Assembly: GCA_036924085.1 (NCBI GenBank)
Contig: JAVGWX010000018.1
Coordinates: forward strand, 20,428,964 to 20,492,963
Length of the DNA: 64,000 nucleotides
Reading direction: 5' to 3'
Source: Ariolimax columbianus
Lineage: Eukaryota > Mollusca > Gastropoda > Stylommatophora > Arionidae
Position numbers and translations under genes: made by a program
Notes under the pieces: model-generated
Databases searched by the model: none
Seen by the model: only the letters and a program-made list of their open reading frames with translations
What the model was told of the DNA's origin: nothing
Shown here: piece by piece, positions 20,391 through 31,573 of the stretch
Layout: each line of letters starts with the position of its first letter
How positions within the stretch are numbered: the stretch's first letter is position 1

Positions 20391-20904
20391 TATCAGTTAC
20401 ATATAATTTAACAGGTCCCAGTAGTGGTGAACCTACTAAAAAAGCTGAGAATTGCACTACGGCCAGGAGGCCCCAGGTCTGTCACCTTCAGTACACCCAT
20501 GGATATAAGAAGATCCCCTATAACCAGCCACAAAAAAAAATTGTCACGGGCAAACAACTCAGCGCGGGTAGTTCGAACAACATTATTGGATTACTGGGTG
20601 ATTCGTTCTTCAGCGGTAGTTACACCGTTGTGGGTCCCAACTTCTCTTCCAACCAATGGTCACTGTCATGGACCACGGTGGATCAGTGGATAATGATTCA
20701 CCCTGCTGTTGCATCATGAATGTTGTGGCAGGATGCAAGTGAGCAAAGCCAGAATGTTGGTGGTCATCCCCATGGTTGCTTCTTGTCTCTGGGATACCAT
20801 TTTGATGTTGCTGTGCTCCATCGATCGTCAATTCTTTGCAGTAGGTGGCTCATTCAGCAATGTTTGATCTTGCCTCCTGCCTGCAAAAATAACTTGGGAG
20901 GAAG
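20391..20904. other. Repeat-like segment, no gene
   Basis: 20415-20520 shares its word order (GTGAACCT, AGAATTGCACTACGGCC, TTCAGTACACCC) with 24075-24175 and is probably a dispersed repeat. The 118-codon plus ORF here has no known domain. Confidence 0.45.
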
Positions 20905-21245
20905 ACTAACGTCTAGTCAGGCAAAATATACTGATCAGACATGTTATTCTCAGGGTCAGATAAAATATACTGACCAAGATCCTCACCTCGGCTTCCTCGC
21001 AGCCCTCCCTGTAAACGGGCTGTTTTCATGGCAGCTGGGCTAACGAGGTGAGGGATCGACGTGATCCCTGTAGTAGTGAGAGACACGCAAAAGAAGCCAA
21101 GTATAGCACAACCGCCTGGAGGACCACCGCCTTCATCAGCACACTCAGGATGTAAGGAAAGCTACTGCAACCCGCCACTTAACGTCCTTTTCAGGACACA
21201 CAAAAGAATAAACCTACTCATTGAGAGCATTCGAAACAACAACAT
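20905..21245 (+). mobile_element. SINE-2 copy, near full length
   Basis: The order is GGAAGACTAACGTCTAGTCAGG, two internal units (ATACTGATCAGACATGTTA), a CGGGCTGTTTTCATGGCAGC block and GTGAGGGATCGACGTGATCCC. It continues through AGCACAACCGCCTGGAGGACC to CATTCGAAACAACAACA. The (AAC)n tail matches LINE-D. Confidence 0.8.
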
Positions 21246-21249
21246 AAAA

Positions 21250-21568
21250 AAAACTGCAACTTCCACCTGGGACAATTGCTATCAGACGACACTCCACAGA
21301 ATTGTTTATTATTCCGCTATAAAAATAGATTTTATCCATCATTCCTATATAAAGCCTTGTTCCGCCCTTATTTTTGCCTTTTAAATCAGAGATAAAAATA
21401 ACATTTTGTTTCACATTTTAAAACAAGCATTGTTATTCCTCTATTTTAAAATATCATGCATCATAATAACTTTATGAAAACGTCAATAAACATACATCTC
21501 TTCTCATCACTCTCAAACTTATCACTGCGGCAACAAATAATTTAACAAGAGACATATGACTAAATCAC
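21250..21568 (-). other. RAB9: Probable RAB9 3' UTR
   Basis: AT-rich sequence follows the stop codon on the minus strand. The first AATAAA signal in that direction lies at 21310-21305, about 260 bases past the stop, and is a candidate polyadenylation signal. Beyond it, from about 21245 downward, a SINE-2 copy begins, so the transcript could run into SINE sequence if a more distal signal is used. Confidence 0.45.
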
Positions 21569-22033
21569 TTAGCTACAGCAACCAGAGCTGGAAGATTTGT
21601 TTTTTTTGCTCAAATCAACAGAGTTTGTGTGCACTGGTTTGATGTCCTGCTCATCTTCCATCTCTCGTAGACGGGAAACTGCAGAAATGAAAGCATTCTC
21701 CACATTGGTCGCATCCTTTGCGCTTGTTTCGAAATACGGTACATTCCCATTCCGAGCACACCAGGTCCTAACCAAATCATCTCCCACCTCCCTGTTGGGA
21801 ACATCCACTTTATTTCCTATAACTATAAGCGGAAAAGGTGAGCCATCTTGGATATCTGCATAGTACAGAAACTCATTTTTCCACATGGAGAGGTTTTCAA
21901 AGCTTTTACGGTCATCAACGGCAAATGTCAACATGCAAATATCGGCACCTCGATAGAAGGGAGTTCGTAACGACTTGAATCGTTCCTGGCCTGCTGTATC
22001 CCATATCTGCATTGTGTAGCTTTCACCTTTAAT
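21569..22033 (-). CDS. RAB9: RAB9-like small GTPase, C-terminal coding exon
   Basis: This is the second coding exon of a Rab GTPase whose closest known relatives are RAB9 proteins, which direct late-endosome to trans-Golgi transport of mannose-6-phosphate receptors and lysosome-related traffic. The acceptor is visible on the minus strand as a T-rich tract ending TTTTCAG at 22034, and the exon opens in phase 0 with ATT AAA GGT. It encodes residues 50-203: switch II WDTAGQE (60-66), the guanine-base motif NKVD (123-126) and ETSAK (151-155). A variable Ser/Lys-rich tail ends in GCCS, a double-cysteine prenylation signal. Joined to 32403-32549 the protein is 203 residues, against about 201 in vertebrate RAB9A. 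The reading frame is undamaged, unlike everything else in the window. The Rab family assignment is certain and RAB9 is very likely, from the FLNKD switch I context and the FYRGAD/NEFLYYAD segments. Confidence 0.95.
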   Translation of the reverse strand: MKGESYTMQIWDTAGQERFKSLRTPFYRGADICMLTFAVDDRKSFENLSMWKNEFLYYADIQDGSPFPLIVIGNKVDVPNREVGDDLVRTWCARNGNVPYFETSAKDATNVENAFISAVSRLREMEDEQDIKPVHTNSVDLSKKNKSSSSGCCS

Positions 22034-22680
22034 CTGAAAATATGGAATTGGTCATTATTTGTAAAGGTTTGCAGGTAAAGGTGGTCTAATAGTATTGACT
22101 GCTATCAGGGATGAAGTGTTGTAGACGACTTTATACCATGTCTCAGATTTTTTAGGTGGACCGACTAGCTCCCTTCCTTGCTGCCTCGTCTTCTGTAGTT
22201 GTAGGTCAGGCCCATTTACAGCTACTCACAGGGATATATGAAGTGTAAGAGAGACTTCTTTGCACTAGGTTTTAGATTTTGTTAAAAGAAGGGCAATTAG
22301 TTCCCTCCAGGCTACTTTGACTTCCTTAATTATTTAAGTCAGACATCAATTTACACTGGGTAGCTAGAGTACATCGAGACTGGGGATTTGTTTGGGCATT
22401 TTCGCTGTGAGAATCCAGTACTATAACAATTCAGACACTGTTATTTGTTCAAACATAAAAAGGGGCCCCTATAAAGACGCTAACAATAAACTCGGAGGTC
22501 CCGTGTATGTGTAAAAGAACACATGCAGTTGAAAATCGGAAAGAGCAGGCTGTCCTGGCCAAAATCTTAGAGGTACAAAATTTCTAGCCAATAGTGGCAG
22601 ACATGATTACCAAAGGAGGCAGCCCCCTCCATCAGGCAAAGACAAAACAGACCAAGCACCTGTTTGTCTGCAATTGCAAG

Positions 22681-23375
22681 TACGAGGTGTGTTCAAATGA
22701 GAGTGGACCAAATACAACAAGTGAACATATGTACAATGTGCATGATGACATCACTTATGGTGTAAATAGCACATTCCAACCTTCAAGTTTGCAAAATTTC
22801 ATTATCCTCAGACTCATTGTTTCCTCGGCAGACCGTTGAAAACATGGTGGGTGTGATACGGAATCTGTCCAGTGAGCGGTGATTCGGTTTCTAACCGCTG
22901 AAGGATGTTGACCAGTTGACATTCATCGCAGAATGCAGACAGTGTATGGGGACAAAATTGTGTCGAAGACAACATTGAAGAACTGCACAAAAATGTTTAT
23001 AGAAGGACGTGAGTTAACGAAAAATCTTCCGAGACCAGGTCAGGCGCATATTGTTGCTCTAACTCACGTTCTTATTTAAACATTGCTGTCCAGTTCTTCA
23101 CTGTTGTCTTCAACTCACTTTTGTCACCATACACTGCCTGCATTCTACGATGAATGTCAACTGGTCGACATACTTCAGCTGTTAGAAACCGAATCACCGC
23201 TCGCTGATCGACTCTGGACGGATTCCGTATCACACCCACCACGTTTTCAATGAGTCAGAGGATAGTGACATTTTGCAAACTTGAAGGTTGGAATGTGCTG
23301 TCTACACCAGAAGTGACATCATACGTATGTTCACTTGTTGCACTTTGGTCTGGTTTAATTTTAATGCGCCTCATA
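22681..23375. mobile_element. Mariner-derived fold-back element FB-1
   Basis: Two arms of about 330 bp lie head to head around a loop of about 40 bp near 23020-23058. The outer ends are TACGAGGTGTGTTCAAATG and, inverted, TATGAGGCGCATTAAAATT, with mariner-like TA edges. Each arm contains the start of a mariner-type transposase. Decayed readings include a VIRN start, PVDIHR-like words and FIEGRELTKN. The structure would make a long hairpin when transcribed in the RAB9 intron. Confidence 0.8.
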
Positions 23376-23449
23376 TTTACACATACAAATAAAAAACAAA
23401 TAACCTATCCCCCAGGAGTAGAAGAAGACAACTAAGAGACATATTAAGA

Positions 23450-23945
23450 TTTTAGTGTTTAGATGGAAGGCAGTAGGAAGATAATTTTAGTGGCCAGAGA
23501 ACAACAAGAGAAAATGACAAAGTAGATAGCAGGATTGCAGAATTACAGTTATGAGGAAAGACTTATAAAAAACCGGCCCACAGTGTCTAGAAAAAAGAAG
23601 AATTCAAGGTGACTTAATAAAGGTTTATAAGATAATCAAAGGAACAGATAAATTAGACTATAACAAGTTTTTTAAAAATACAACCGGCTATAAGAACAAG
23701 AGGGCATAGCTACAAATTAACTAAAGAAAGGTCCTAATTAGATATGAGGAAATATTTTTTTAGTCAGAGAGTGGTGAATGCTTGGAATGCATTGCCACAA
23801 GAAGTAGTGCAAGGCAGGGATAATTAGTGCATTTAAGAATATATTGGATGCACATAGTTTTTAGATAAAGGAAATGTAAATGAAACTGGTTGTATACAGA
23901 ATCCGTAGAGTCTTCTAAATTAGTATAACAACGTTAAGTTAAAGT
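23450..23945 (+). mobile_element. CR1/L2-like LINE 3' end
   Basis: The frame yields YEERLIKNRPTVSRKKKN and, after a shift, IQGDLIKVYKIIKGTDKLDYNK and FFKNTTGYKNKRA, then VVNAWNALPQEVVQG. This is the YEERL, GDLI-VYKI and VVNAWNALP string of CR1/L2-like LINEs. The 3' UTR ends TTAGTATAACAACGTTAAGTT, matching the other copies. Confidence 0.8.
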
Positions 23946-24180
23946 CGTTTGCATAAGAGTCAAGAACAAAATACTGATCAAGACCCCACCTCAGGTCTAC
24001 GTCATGCATCTGAAAATAAGCTGTTTTACAGCTGTCCAGTTCGTGAGGTAAGTGATTGTCAAAGTAATCACCCCACAGTGGTGAGCCTGCTCATTAGTTT
24101 AGAATTGCACTACAGTTGCAAAAGACCTAGACCTAACTTCTTCAGTACACCCCAGGATAAAGACGAGCCCTTACAAACTG
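23946..24180 (+). mobile_element. SINE-2-related remnant
   Basis: It opens with ATACTGATCAAGACCCCACC and AAATAAGCTGTTTTACAGC, the SINE-2 unit and middle. It then continues with the word order also seen at 20415-20520. It is a degraded, possibly chimeric copy. Confidence 0.5.
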
Positions 24181-24700
24181 CTTCCATAGATAGATCAAGA
24201 ATAAACAACTCTTCACAAATAGCTTCCAACAACGTTACCACATTACTAAGACACCCAAACACTCCAATGGAGACGGAGAAATAGGACAGACAAATGAGCA
24301 ACAGTGTATTCATACCAACTTTGTTATCAGTGACATACATTGAGAAAGAGGGAGAGAGGGAGGGCCAAATGTAGCTAGGTGGTTAGTAGCATGGCTTACA
24401 AATCAAACCTGCATGTGGAGACAGGAAACATTAATAAGAGCAAATTTAATGCAAGGACCAGGACTAGCCTATCCTAGGCTTTTGCCTTAAAATCTTCAGT
24501 AATACAAGAATGTGGTTTATAGGGATGAGTTTTGTCACCACTGACATTTATCACCTAAATAGTGATAACAATAGGTCAATCCTACAGATATGTCATCTAG
24601 GTGAACCATACCCTGCTGGCTACTGTTATTTATAAATACCCACACATGAGACAGACTCACAGTTTTATCATGGAAATAGATGTAGTTAACAAAAGAAGCT
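24181..24700. other. No gene; unique AT-rich sequence leading into an array
   Basis: No coding or repeat motif was recognised before the first weak unit of the 78-bp array at about 24620. Confidence 0.4.
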
Positions 24701-25660
24701 TGAGACACACTAGTTTTGTGAGGGAAACGGGTGTGGTCATTTGATAGCATTAACTATATGACGACAAGAGAAGAGTGACACGGATGACTAGTTTTGTGAG
24801 GGAAACTGATGTGGTCATTTGATAACATTAACTATATGATGACAAGAGAAGAGTGACACGGATGACTAGTTTTGTGAGGGAAACGGGTGTGGTCATTTGA
24901 TAACATTAACTATATGATGACAAGAGAAGAGTGACACGGATGACTAGTTTTGTGAGGGAAACTGATGTGGTCATTTGATAGCATTAACTATATGACGACA
25001 AGAGAAGAGTGACACGGATGACTAGTTTTGTGAGGGAAACTGATGTGGTCATTTGATAACATTAACTATATGATGACAAGAGGAGAGTGACACGGATGAC
25101 TAGTTTTGTGAGGGAAACGGGTGTGGTCATTTGATAACATTAACTAACTATATGATGACAAGAGAAGAGTGACACGGATGACTAGTTTTGTGAGGGAAAC
25201 TGATGTGGTCATTTGATAGCATTAACTATATGACGACAAGAGAAGAGTGACACGGATGACTAGTTTTGTGAGGGAAACTGATGTGGTCATTTGATAGCAT
25301 TAACTATATGACGACAAGAGAAGAGTGACACGGATGACTAGTTTTGTGAGGGAAACTGATGTGGTCATTTGATAGCATTAACTATATGATGACAAGAGAA
25401 GAGTGACACGGATGACTAGTTTTGTGAGGGAAACTGATGTGGTCATTTGATAGCATTAACTATATGATGACAAGAGAAGAGTGACACGGATGACTAGTTT
25501 TGTGAGGGAAACTGATGTGGTCATTTGATAGCATTAACTATATGACGACAAGAGAAGAGTGACACGGATGACTAGTTTAGTGACGGAAAATAATGTGGTC
25601 GTTTGATAGCATTAACTATATGATGACAAGAGAAGAGTGACAAAGATGGCCAGTTTTGTG
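24620..25660 (+). repeat. 78-bp minisatellite, about 12 units
   Basis: Units read GACAAGAGAAGAGTGACACG, GATGACTAGTTTTGTGAGGG, AAACTGATGTGGTCATTTGA, TAGCATTAACTATATGAC. Two unit types (ACTGATG and ACGGGTG) interleave on the left, and the right half is nearly uniform. It lies in the RAB9 intron. Confidence 0.95.
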
Positions 25661-25785
25661 ATAAAAAAATTTATGTGATCGCTCGAACCGAACAACGTAG
25701 AGAGTAGAATATTTCACAATAACAGTTAACAGCTTAAAAGACATCCATGTTTAATTAAGGCCTGTGGAAATGAATTGCAATCAAG

Positions 25786-25900
25786 GTCAGATGAAACATA
25801 CTGATCAAGGAGCCACCTCACATTCATGTTCATCCTCTTGGAAACAGGCTGTGTCAAAGCTGCCTGACCAACAAGGTGGGTGTGAGGATGAAAAGTCAGA
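25786..25900 (+). mobile_element. SINE-2 remnant
   Basis: AAGGTCAGATGAAACATACTG, the GGAAACAGGCTGTGTCAAAG middle and ACAAGGTGGGTGTGAGGATG follow the SINE-2 order. The body after that is missing. Confidence 0.55.
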
Positions 25901-25915
25901 ACCAGTTTAACACAA

Positions 25916-26119
25916 TCAGAATAGGGATGGTAGGAAGGGGTGGGGATGTTGATACTTATGTGTGTCAGTAGGTTTATAGCAGATGCTGGTGTTGAGACCA
26001 GAAGGGCAGATAGAGACAGTAATATCAGGAAAGTTTACTGATGAAAGAAAGATACCAGAACTGAAGCATATTGATGGATAGAAATTACTGACAGAATATA
26101 AATTTTTGATAAAGTCCAT
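25916..26119 (-). pseudogene. Penelope-like element RT fragment
   Basis: The minus ORF reads DFIKNLYSVSNFYPSI, then SSVNFPDITVSICPSGL and TSICYKPTDTHKYQHP. NFLDVTV followed by YCKPTDTH(K/Q)Y is the diagnostic end of the Penelope RT domain. Leu to Pro in the first motif suggests decay. SINE-4 interrupts sequence just upstream. Confidence 0.8.
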
Positions 26120-26132
26120 TTAAAAAAAATGT

Positions 26133-26374
26133 TTTTTGCGTTCGCCTTATTTCTACATTCCCCAAGGTGGGTGTGCGCTGCACTATGTTTTTATTTTATG
26201 CCTGTCAGACCAGTGTATCCGACTTTGGCATGCATTTTATGTAAGGGTCTGCTTCCTCTTGCATTTTCTAAGGGTTTTCTTCCCTGGGGTAACGGCCGAT
26301 GCTGTGATGGGGATCAAACCCAGCACCATTGAATTGTGAGCTGTGTCACTTAACCACTAGCCCACGCTGTCCCC
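26133..26374 (-). mobile_element. SINE-4 copy, near full length
   Basis: The minus strand starts GGGGACAGCGTGGGCTAGTGG and has a B box GGGTTTGATCCCC. It ends CGAACGCAAAAAACA, parallel to the element at 253-477. A short possible target repeat, ACTTTAT, lies near both ends, but not flush with the tail. Confidence 0.8.
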
Positions 26375-26378
26375 TTAT

Positions 26379-27349
26379 AAAGTAAATGAAGGCTCTCCTG
26401 TTGCCAGCCACTTCAATAGCCCTGGACACCAGGGCAATGTAAACATTAGAGTTGCTGGTACTATCTCCTTTTTCTCAGATGATCAACACTGATTTGAGCT
26501 TGAGAATCATTTGATTTTTCTTATGGGTTGACTTAAAACCTCATGGTTTGAATACATTTAATACATTTGTGTAGGCTTCCCTTCTCATTCTGTTCTCTTT
26601 TCCCTTTCATTTCTCATTCTTTATATATGTCTCTGTTGTTATTATTGTCTATCCATTCATTTCTGAACACATATCTTTGTATATATGTGTCACTTGCTTA
26701 TTTTTGTTGTGATTTGTTCATGTTTCATCTGTTTTTGTCTGTATGCAATCATTTGGACCATTCATGTTTGGTCTACTTCTTTTCATATCTGGCATACTGT
26801 GTCTCACAATTTCCCGGTATGGTGACAAACTTAAACCGCTCATTTTACATCTGTCTAGTTTTTTGTTGTGATTTGTTAGTTGCTTTCATTTGTTCTTTGC
26901 CCTGATGAAGATCTCGTGGTGTAATTTTGTTTTTGTCCTTGTGCGGTCACTGTGTCCTTACCTATGTGTTTGTATCAACTTTTAACCTTCAGTACCGCTA
27001 CAGCTTCGATCTATTTTTTTTCTTACCCAAAACTGATTGGGTTTGCAGCTCTTTTTTCTGAGCACTTCTGTTTATCCAGTTATAAAAATGAGTACCTGAC
27101 TCATTAGTGAGAAAAGATAAGGGTAATAGATAGTTAACTGGTCAAAGCTTTTCATAAATCTGAGTACCTATCATATTGCAAACTGTAACACTTCATTTCC
27201 TATGGTAGTATCTAGGGATGCACCAAATATTCAATTCGTACTTGATTCAGTGCTGAACAGTGCATGAAATGGCAGAATAGTAAAAATCCTTATTCAGTGT
27301 TCCATAAGTAGTATCTGCCGTAGGACAATATTTTCCTTTGACACAATGT
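26379..27349. other. Long intronic stretch, no gene
   Basis: T-rich sequence with a chance 112-codon ORF (26567-26905). The words CCTGATGAAGATCTCG at about 26900 resemble Penelope termini but are not enough for a call. The rest is unique-looking. Confidence 0.4.
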
Positions 27350-28020
27350 AATTAATATGTCATGGGAAAGAAATAAAGACAGTTGGAAATAAACTAATTA
27401 ATATGCCATAGGAAAGAAATAAAAACAGTTGGAAATAAATTAATTAATCTGTCATAGGGAAAAAAAAACCACATTTAGAAAAAAAAACTACTAATGAATA
27501 TGTCATAGGAAAGAAATAATGACATTTAGCAATACTCAAACTAATGAATATGTCATAGGAAAGAAATAACGACATTTAGCAATACTCAAACTAATGAATA
27601 TGTCATAGGAAAGAAATAACGACATTTAGCAATACTCAAACTAATGAATGTGTCATAGGAAAGAAATAACGACATTTAGCAATACTCAAACTAATGAATG
27701 TGTCATAGGAAAGAAATAACGACATTTAGCAATACTCAAACTAATGAATATGTCATAGGAAAGAAATAACGACATTTAGCAATACTCAAACTAATGAATA
27801 TGTCATAGGAAAGAAATAATGACATTTGGAAATAAACTAATGAATATGTCATAGGAAAGAAATAACGACATTTGGAAATAAACTAATGAATATGCCATAT
27901 GAAAGAAATAATGACATTTAGAAATAAACTAATGAATATGTAATAGGAAAGAAATAACGACATTTGGAAATAAACTAATGAATATGCCATATGAAAGAAA
28001 TAACGACATTTGGAAATAAT
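27350..28020 (+). repeat. 50/46-bp minisatellite, about 14 units
   Basis: Units contain ACTAATGAATATGTCATAGG and AAAGAAATAACGACATTTAG, with CAATACTCAA in 50-bp units and GAAATAA in 46-bp units. The outer units on both sides are more diverged. Confidence 0.93.
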
Positions 28021-28309
28021 CAAACTAAAATGAAGGTTATAAATATCACATTATGTTTAGCACAGGTGACAGCTGAGATAGTCAGGACACAATCAGAAAT
28101 AAACGAGTCAATAAAGTAAACTACATCGAAGACGAGCAATAATTTCAGCGGGTAATAACAAACTTCGCCCGAGTGTTACGGGGGAGGAAAGAATCAATCA
28201 ATCAAATCGTGTCGCTCCTCTCGGGCCATTGATAACATCTCGCCAGCATACAAGGTCCTGGGCTGCTCTCTGCCTATCTTCAGGTGTAATAATTTAATCT
28301 TAGCCCCTT

Positions 28310-28440
28310 CTCACATACTCTTAACTTAATGTCTTTATACTGGCTAAGAAGACTGCAGAGTCTGTATACAGTCAGTTTCCTTTACATTTACTTGCTCTTA
28401 AAGCTGTGCGCATCCAATCTATTCTTAAATGCATTAATTG
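28310..28440 (-). mobile_element. CR1/L2-like LINE 3' end fragment
   Basis: The minus strand gives AATGCATTTAAGAATAGATTG, the CAGTATAAAGACATTAAGTT terminus and an intervening GTATACAGACTCTGCAGTC, matching the 3' UTR of the copies at 4755 and 42165. Confidence 0.65.
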
Positions 28441-28459
28441 TACTCCATTTCATGTATTT

Positions 28460-28745
28460 TGAGTCTACCTCTCTTTCTCTACTCTTGAGGATTCCATGTA
28501 AGAGCCTGACCAACTATGTTGGACGGTGGCATCCAGCCCCATTTTCTTTGTTTAATTTATTGTTCCAGTGACTGTTTTTGGCTCCTATTCCATAGGTCTT
28601 CATTCCTTACAATGTCCTGCCATTTTATATCCATTATCCTTCATAGGCATCTGTTAATGAGAGACTGGAGTCTTTGTTTGATGGCATTGGTCGTTCTCCA
28701 TGTTTCGGCTTCATTCAGCAGCATCAACTTAGAAAGAATAGCAAC
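28460..28745 (-). mobile_element. RTE-like LINE C-terminal fragment
   Basis: The minus strand reads LMLLNEAETWRTTNAIKQRL, then QSLINRCL, IMDIKWQDIVRNEDLW and SQKQSLEQ. It corresponds to 58920-59080, where the same AETWRMTK, GIKWFDKV and LW-R segments occur. It is broken by stops. Confidence 0.75.
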
Positions 28746-29249
28746 ACTGTAACTTTCCAGGCATGTCACAAGATACACAACTAAGGAAAGCTTGGCATGG
28801 GGCTGGTTATCCCACCCTTTAGAAACTTTGTCACAAAATTTTCAACAGATATACCTATATCAACATCTGATGCTGTGGCATGTTTTTGTTGAAAACCTAT
28901 GCTCCACTGAAAGTCGAAAAGGTTTTGATTGGTGATGACTGAATATCAAACTCATCTATAGGGGGACAGAATAAAAATGCATGCCGAAGTTGGATGCACT
29001 GGGCAGACAGGCGCAAAATAAAAACATAGTGCAACGCACACCCCCTTGGGGAATAGAGAAATTAGGGAAACGCAAAAAAAAAAAATTATAATCCATGGGG
29101 GTTCCGGAGAGTAAAGAAGTAGGTCACTACATCATTTGAACCATGCTGAAAAAGGTACATAATGGAAATAGATACAGTCCTTTTTAATACACTTTTTCCC
29201 AAACGTGTGTTAGTTTTTACCCACTTACCAATACAAACTGATAGGAACC
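28746..29249. other. Mostly unique sequence with a SINE-4 tail
   Basis: 28965-29085 is a 5'-truncated SINE-4: AAAATGCATGCCGAAGTTGG, a GGGCAGACAGGCGCAAAATA block, then AACGC and 12 A. The remainder shows nothing recognisable. Confidence 0.6.
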
Positions 29250-29996
29250 TACGAGGTCTGTTAAAATGAAACTGGACCTAACTGCACCAAGTGAACATAC
29301 TTACGATGCTCGTGATGACATCACTTCAGGTGTAAACAGCTCATACCAACCGTCAAGTTGCAAAATTTCATTAACGTCTGACTCATAGTTTCCTCAGCAG
29401 ACTGTTGAAAACATGGCTGCTGTGATACAGAATCTGTCCAGAGTTGATCGGTGATTTGGTTTCTAACAGCAGAAGGATGTTGACCAATTGACATTTATCG
29501 CAGAATGCAGGCAGTGTATGGTGAGAAAAGTGAAGTGAACGTAAACTCCGGCGACCATCCACCTGAATTTCTGCATTAATTATGGCGATGGCATCTTCTG
29601 ACGCAACAATATGCGCCAACAATATGGTCTCGGAACGGAAAATCTTTCGTTAACTCCTGTCCTTCTATAAATATTGTTGTCCAGTTCTTCAGTTGCCTTC
29701 GACACACAATTGTTACCATACACTGCCTGCATTCTGCGTGGAACATCAACTGGTCAACATCCTTCAGCTGATAGAAACCGAATCACCATTAGCTGATCAA
29801 CTCTGGTCGGATTCCGTATCACACCCGCCATGTTTTCAACGGTCTGCTGATGAAACTATGAGTCGGAGGATAATGAACTTTTGTAAACTTGATGGTTGGT
29901 ATGTGCTGTTTACATCAGCAGTGACGTCACCATTGCGCATCGTACGCATGTTCACTTGGTGCAGTTAGGTCCAGTTTCATTTTAACACGTCTTGTA
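29250..29996. mobile_element. Mariner-derived fold-back element FB-2
   Basis: This has the same design as FB-1. The left end is TACGAGGTCTGTTAAAATG and the inverted right end TACAAGACGTGTTAAAATG. Arms of about 280-350 bp carry the mariner 5' UTR (AAACATGGC, GTGATACAGAATCTGTCC) and the transposase N-terminus. The central ~100 bp differs from FB-1, with TTCTGCATTAATTATGGCG in place of the FB-1 loop, so the loop varies while the arms are conserved. Confidence 0.82.
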
Positions 29997-30367
29997 CATA
30001 TAGATAACTGTAACTGGAGGCAATCTGATCCCATGGATAGCATGTAAAACAAATTGCTACAGGAATGACTTCTGTAAGAACACACAAAGTTCTATGATAC
30101 AAGCTCCCTGTAAGAGGCCAGCTGTAGAGGTGTACCTCTGCTTCACGAGAAGCAAAAACTTGACAACAAGAATGAAAAGAAATATCAAAATAAAACAAAT
30201 GTTATAAATCAAAAATAGGTATGGACAAAACACACTCTAAGGAATATACCTAACAATTTAAACAGGTATTCCCTGGACTGGAATTCACAGGAGAAGATAA
30301 CAACTGGGAGGTCAAAGAACAAAAGGTGAAGAGCAGTTGAAGAGGTTGTAAGGACAGATAGAGCTGA
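29997..30367. other. Unique intronic sequence, no gene
   Basis: No repeat word or domain was recognised between FB-2 and the target site of LINE-B2. Confidence 0.4.
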
Positions 30368-30379
30368 AGATATTCATCC

Positions 30380-31573
30380 TTCTTCTTCTTCTTCTGCGTA
30401 CGCAGTCAGACAGTAACCATTATTTTTTCGAAAAAAGCGGAGGTCATCCTGAGGCTCTCGCCACTGCCATAGAGCTTGTCTTGCAGTTCCACTGGTAATG
30501 GCCACATCTGCTCTCTCTGATCCTCGTATGTCGGGCAGTTCTGCAGCATATGTTCAGCGGTCATTTTACCAGTACCGCACGGGCATTCGTCGGTACACCC
30601 TATCTTCAATTTGTTGAATAGGTGGTACCTCAGTCTGTTGTGGCCAGTGCGAAGTCTGAAGACAACGACCTGCTCTCTTCGGTTCAACTGGTAATAGGCA
30701 TCGTTTTTGGTGTAACCAGTATGTTCGGTTTCCCATTTGGTCATGTATCTGGCTTTGATAAGCCGTTTTGACTCTTCGTACGTCATACTGGTATCTGTTT
30801 GTGGTAGTCTTGCACCTTCTTTTGCCAGTCTGTCTGCCTCCTCGTTGCCTTGGATGTTGCAGTGTGACGGAACCCACTGTACCACTACCCTTTTTGGTGC
30901 GGACTGCTGGCACAGTTTGCAGAGTGCTGCTCTTAAGTCATTAAGCTCAGTGTTTTTCTGGCTTTTTAGCGCTGTGACTACGGCGAGAGCATCTGTCAGC
31001 AGGACTATATGGCTCTCATTTTCACTGTGTGTCACCATTTCTTCCACTGCCGCCCTCAGTGCCTCTGCTCTGAAATTGCTTGTGTACTTACCAGTAGCGA
31101 ATGACAGTGTTATTTTTCTGCCATTTGGTAGGTTCAGGAATGCTCCTGCCCCTCCGTTCTGTGTAGTGTTTGTTACAGAACCGTCGGTGTATGCATGGGT
31201 CCAGTCCATGCTTGGGTAGCTTTTCGTTATGAAGCTTAGGGTAGTATCTCTCCTTTCTTTTTCAGTCTGGCAGTTTTTGTTTGCAATACCTGGTATATTT
31301 TCTACCACCTCTGGAAATATATCCTGCCTCCAGGTAGGTTTTCGTACAGTAGTGATGGGTTTTGGTGTTGTTAGTGCGTTTATGGGATCTTCGTGCATCT
31401 TTGCTTTGGCTATTTCTGCAAAGTTTCTCCGCTTTAGTTTCCCATTTCCCAAATTGTTTAGTCTCTGGTGCATTGGATGGTCCGTCAGTCTTCGGAGTTT
31501 CTCTGACTGCAGCTGGGCTCTGCAGTCTCTTCTATCGGTCATGGATTGCAGTTTTGTAATCTTTTCAAGTTCT
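30380..31573 (-). mobile_element. LINE-B2, young 5'-truncated insertion
   Basis: Perfect 12-bp duplications, AGATATTCATCC, flank the element at 30368-30379 and 31574-31585. On the minus strand it begins at the RT C-terminus (LELEKITKLQSM) and ends GTACGCAGAAGAAGAAGAAGG. The reading frame is uninterrupted from the 5' edge to the stop, unlike every other LINE copy here. It lies in the RAB9 intron in the same orientation as the gene. Confidence 0.93.

Noticed and set aside
20363..20719. 118-codon ORF as a gene
   Set aside because: It has no recognisable domain, begins in minisatellite sequence and overlaps words shared with another dispersed repeat.
24620..25660. CRISPR-like array
   Set aside because: There are no unique spacers: whole 78-bp units repeat. 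The sequence is eukaryotic and has no cas-like genes. The same holds for every other array in the window.
26330..26374. tRNA gene on the minus strand
   Set aside because: It is the head of SINE-4, with a family copy and poly(A) tail elsewhere.
26567..26905. Membrane-protein-like ORF (112 codons, hydrophobic)
   Set aside because: Hydrophobicity follows from T-rich sequence. It is inside the RAB9 intron and has no homologous motif.
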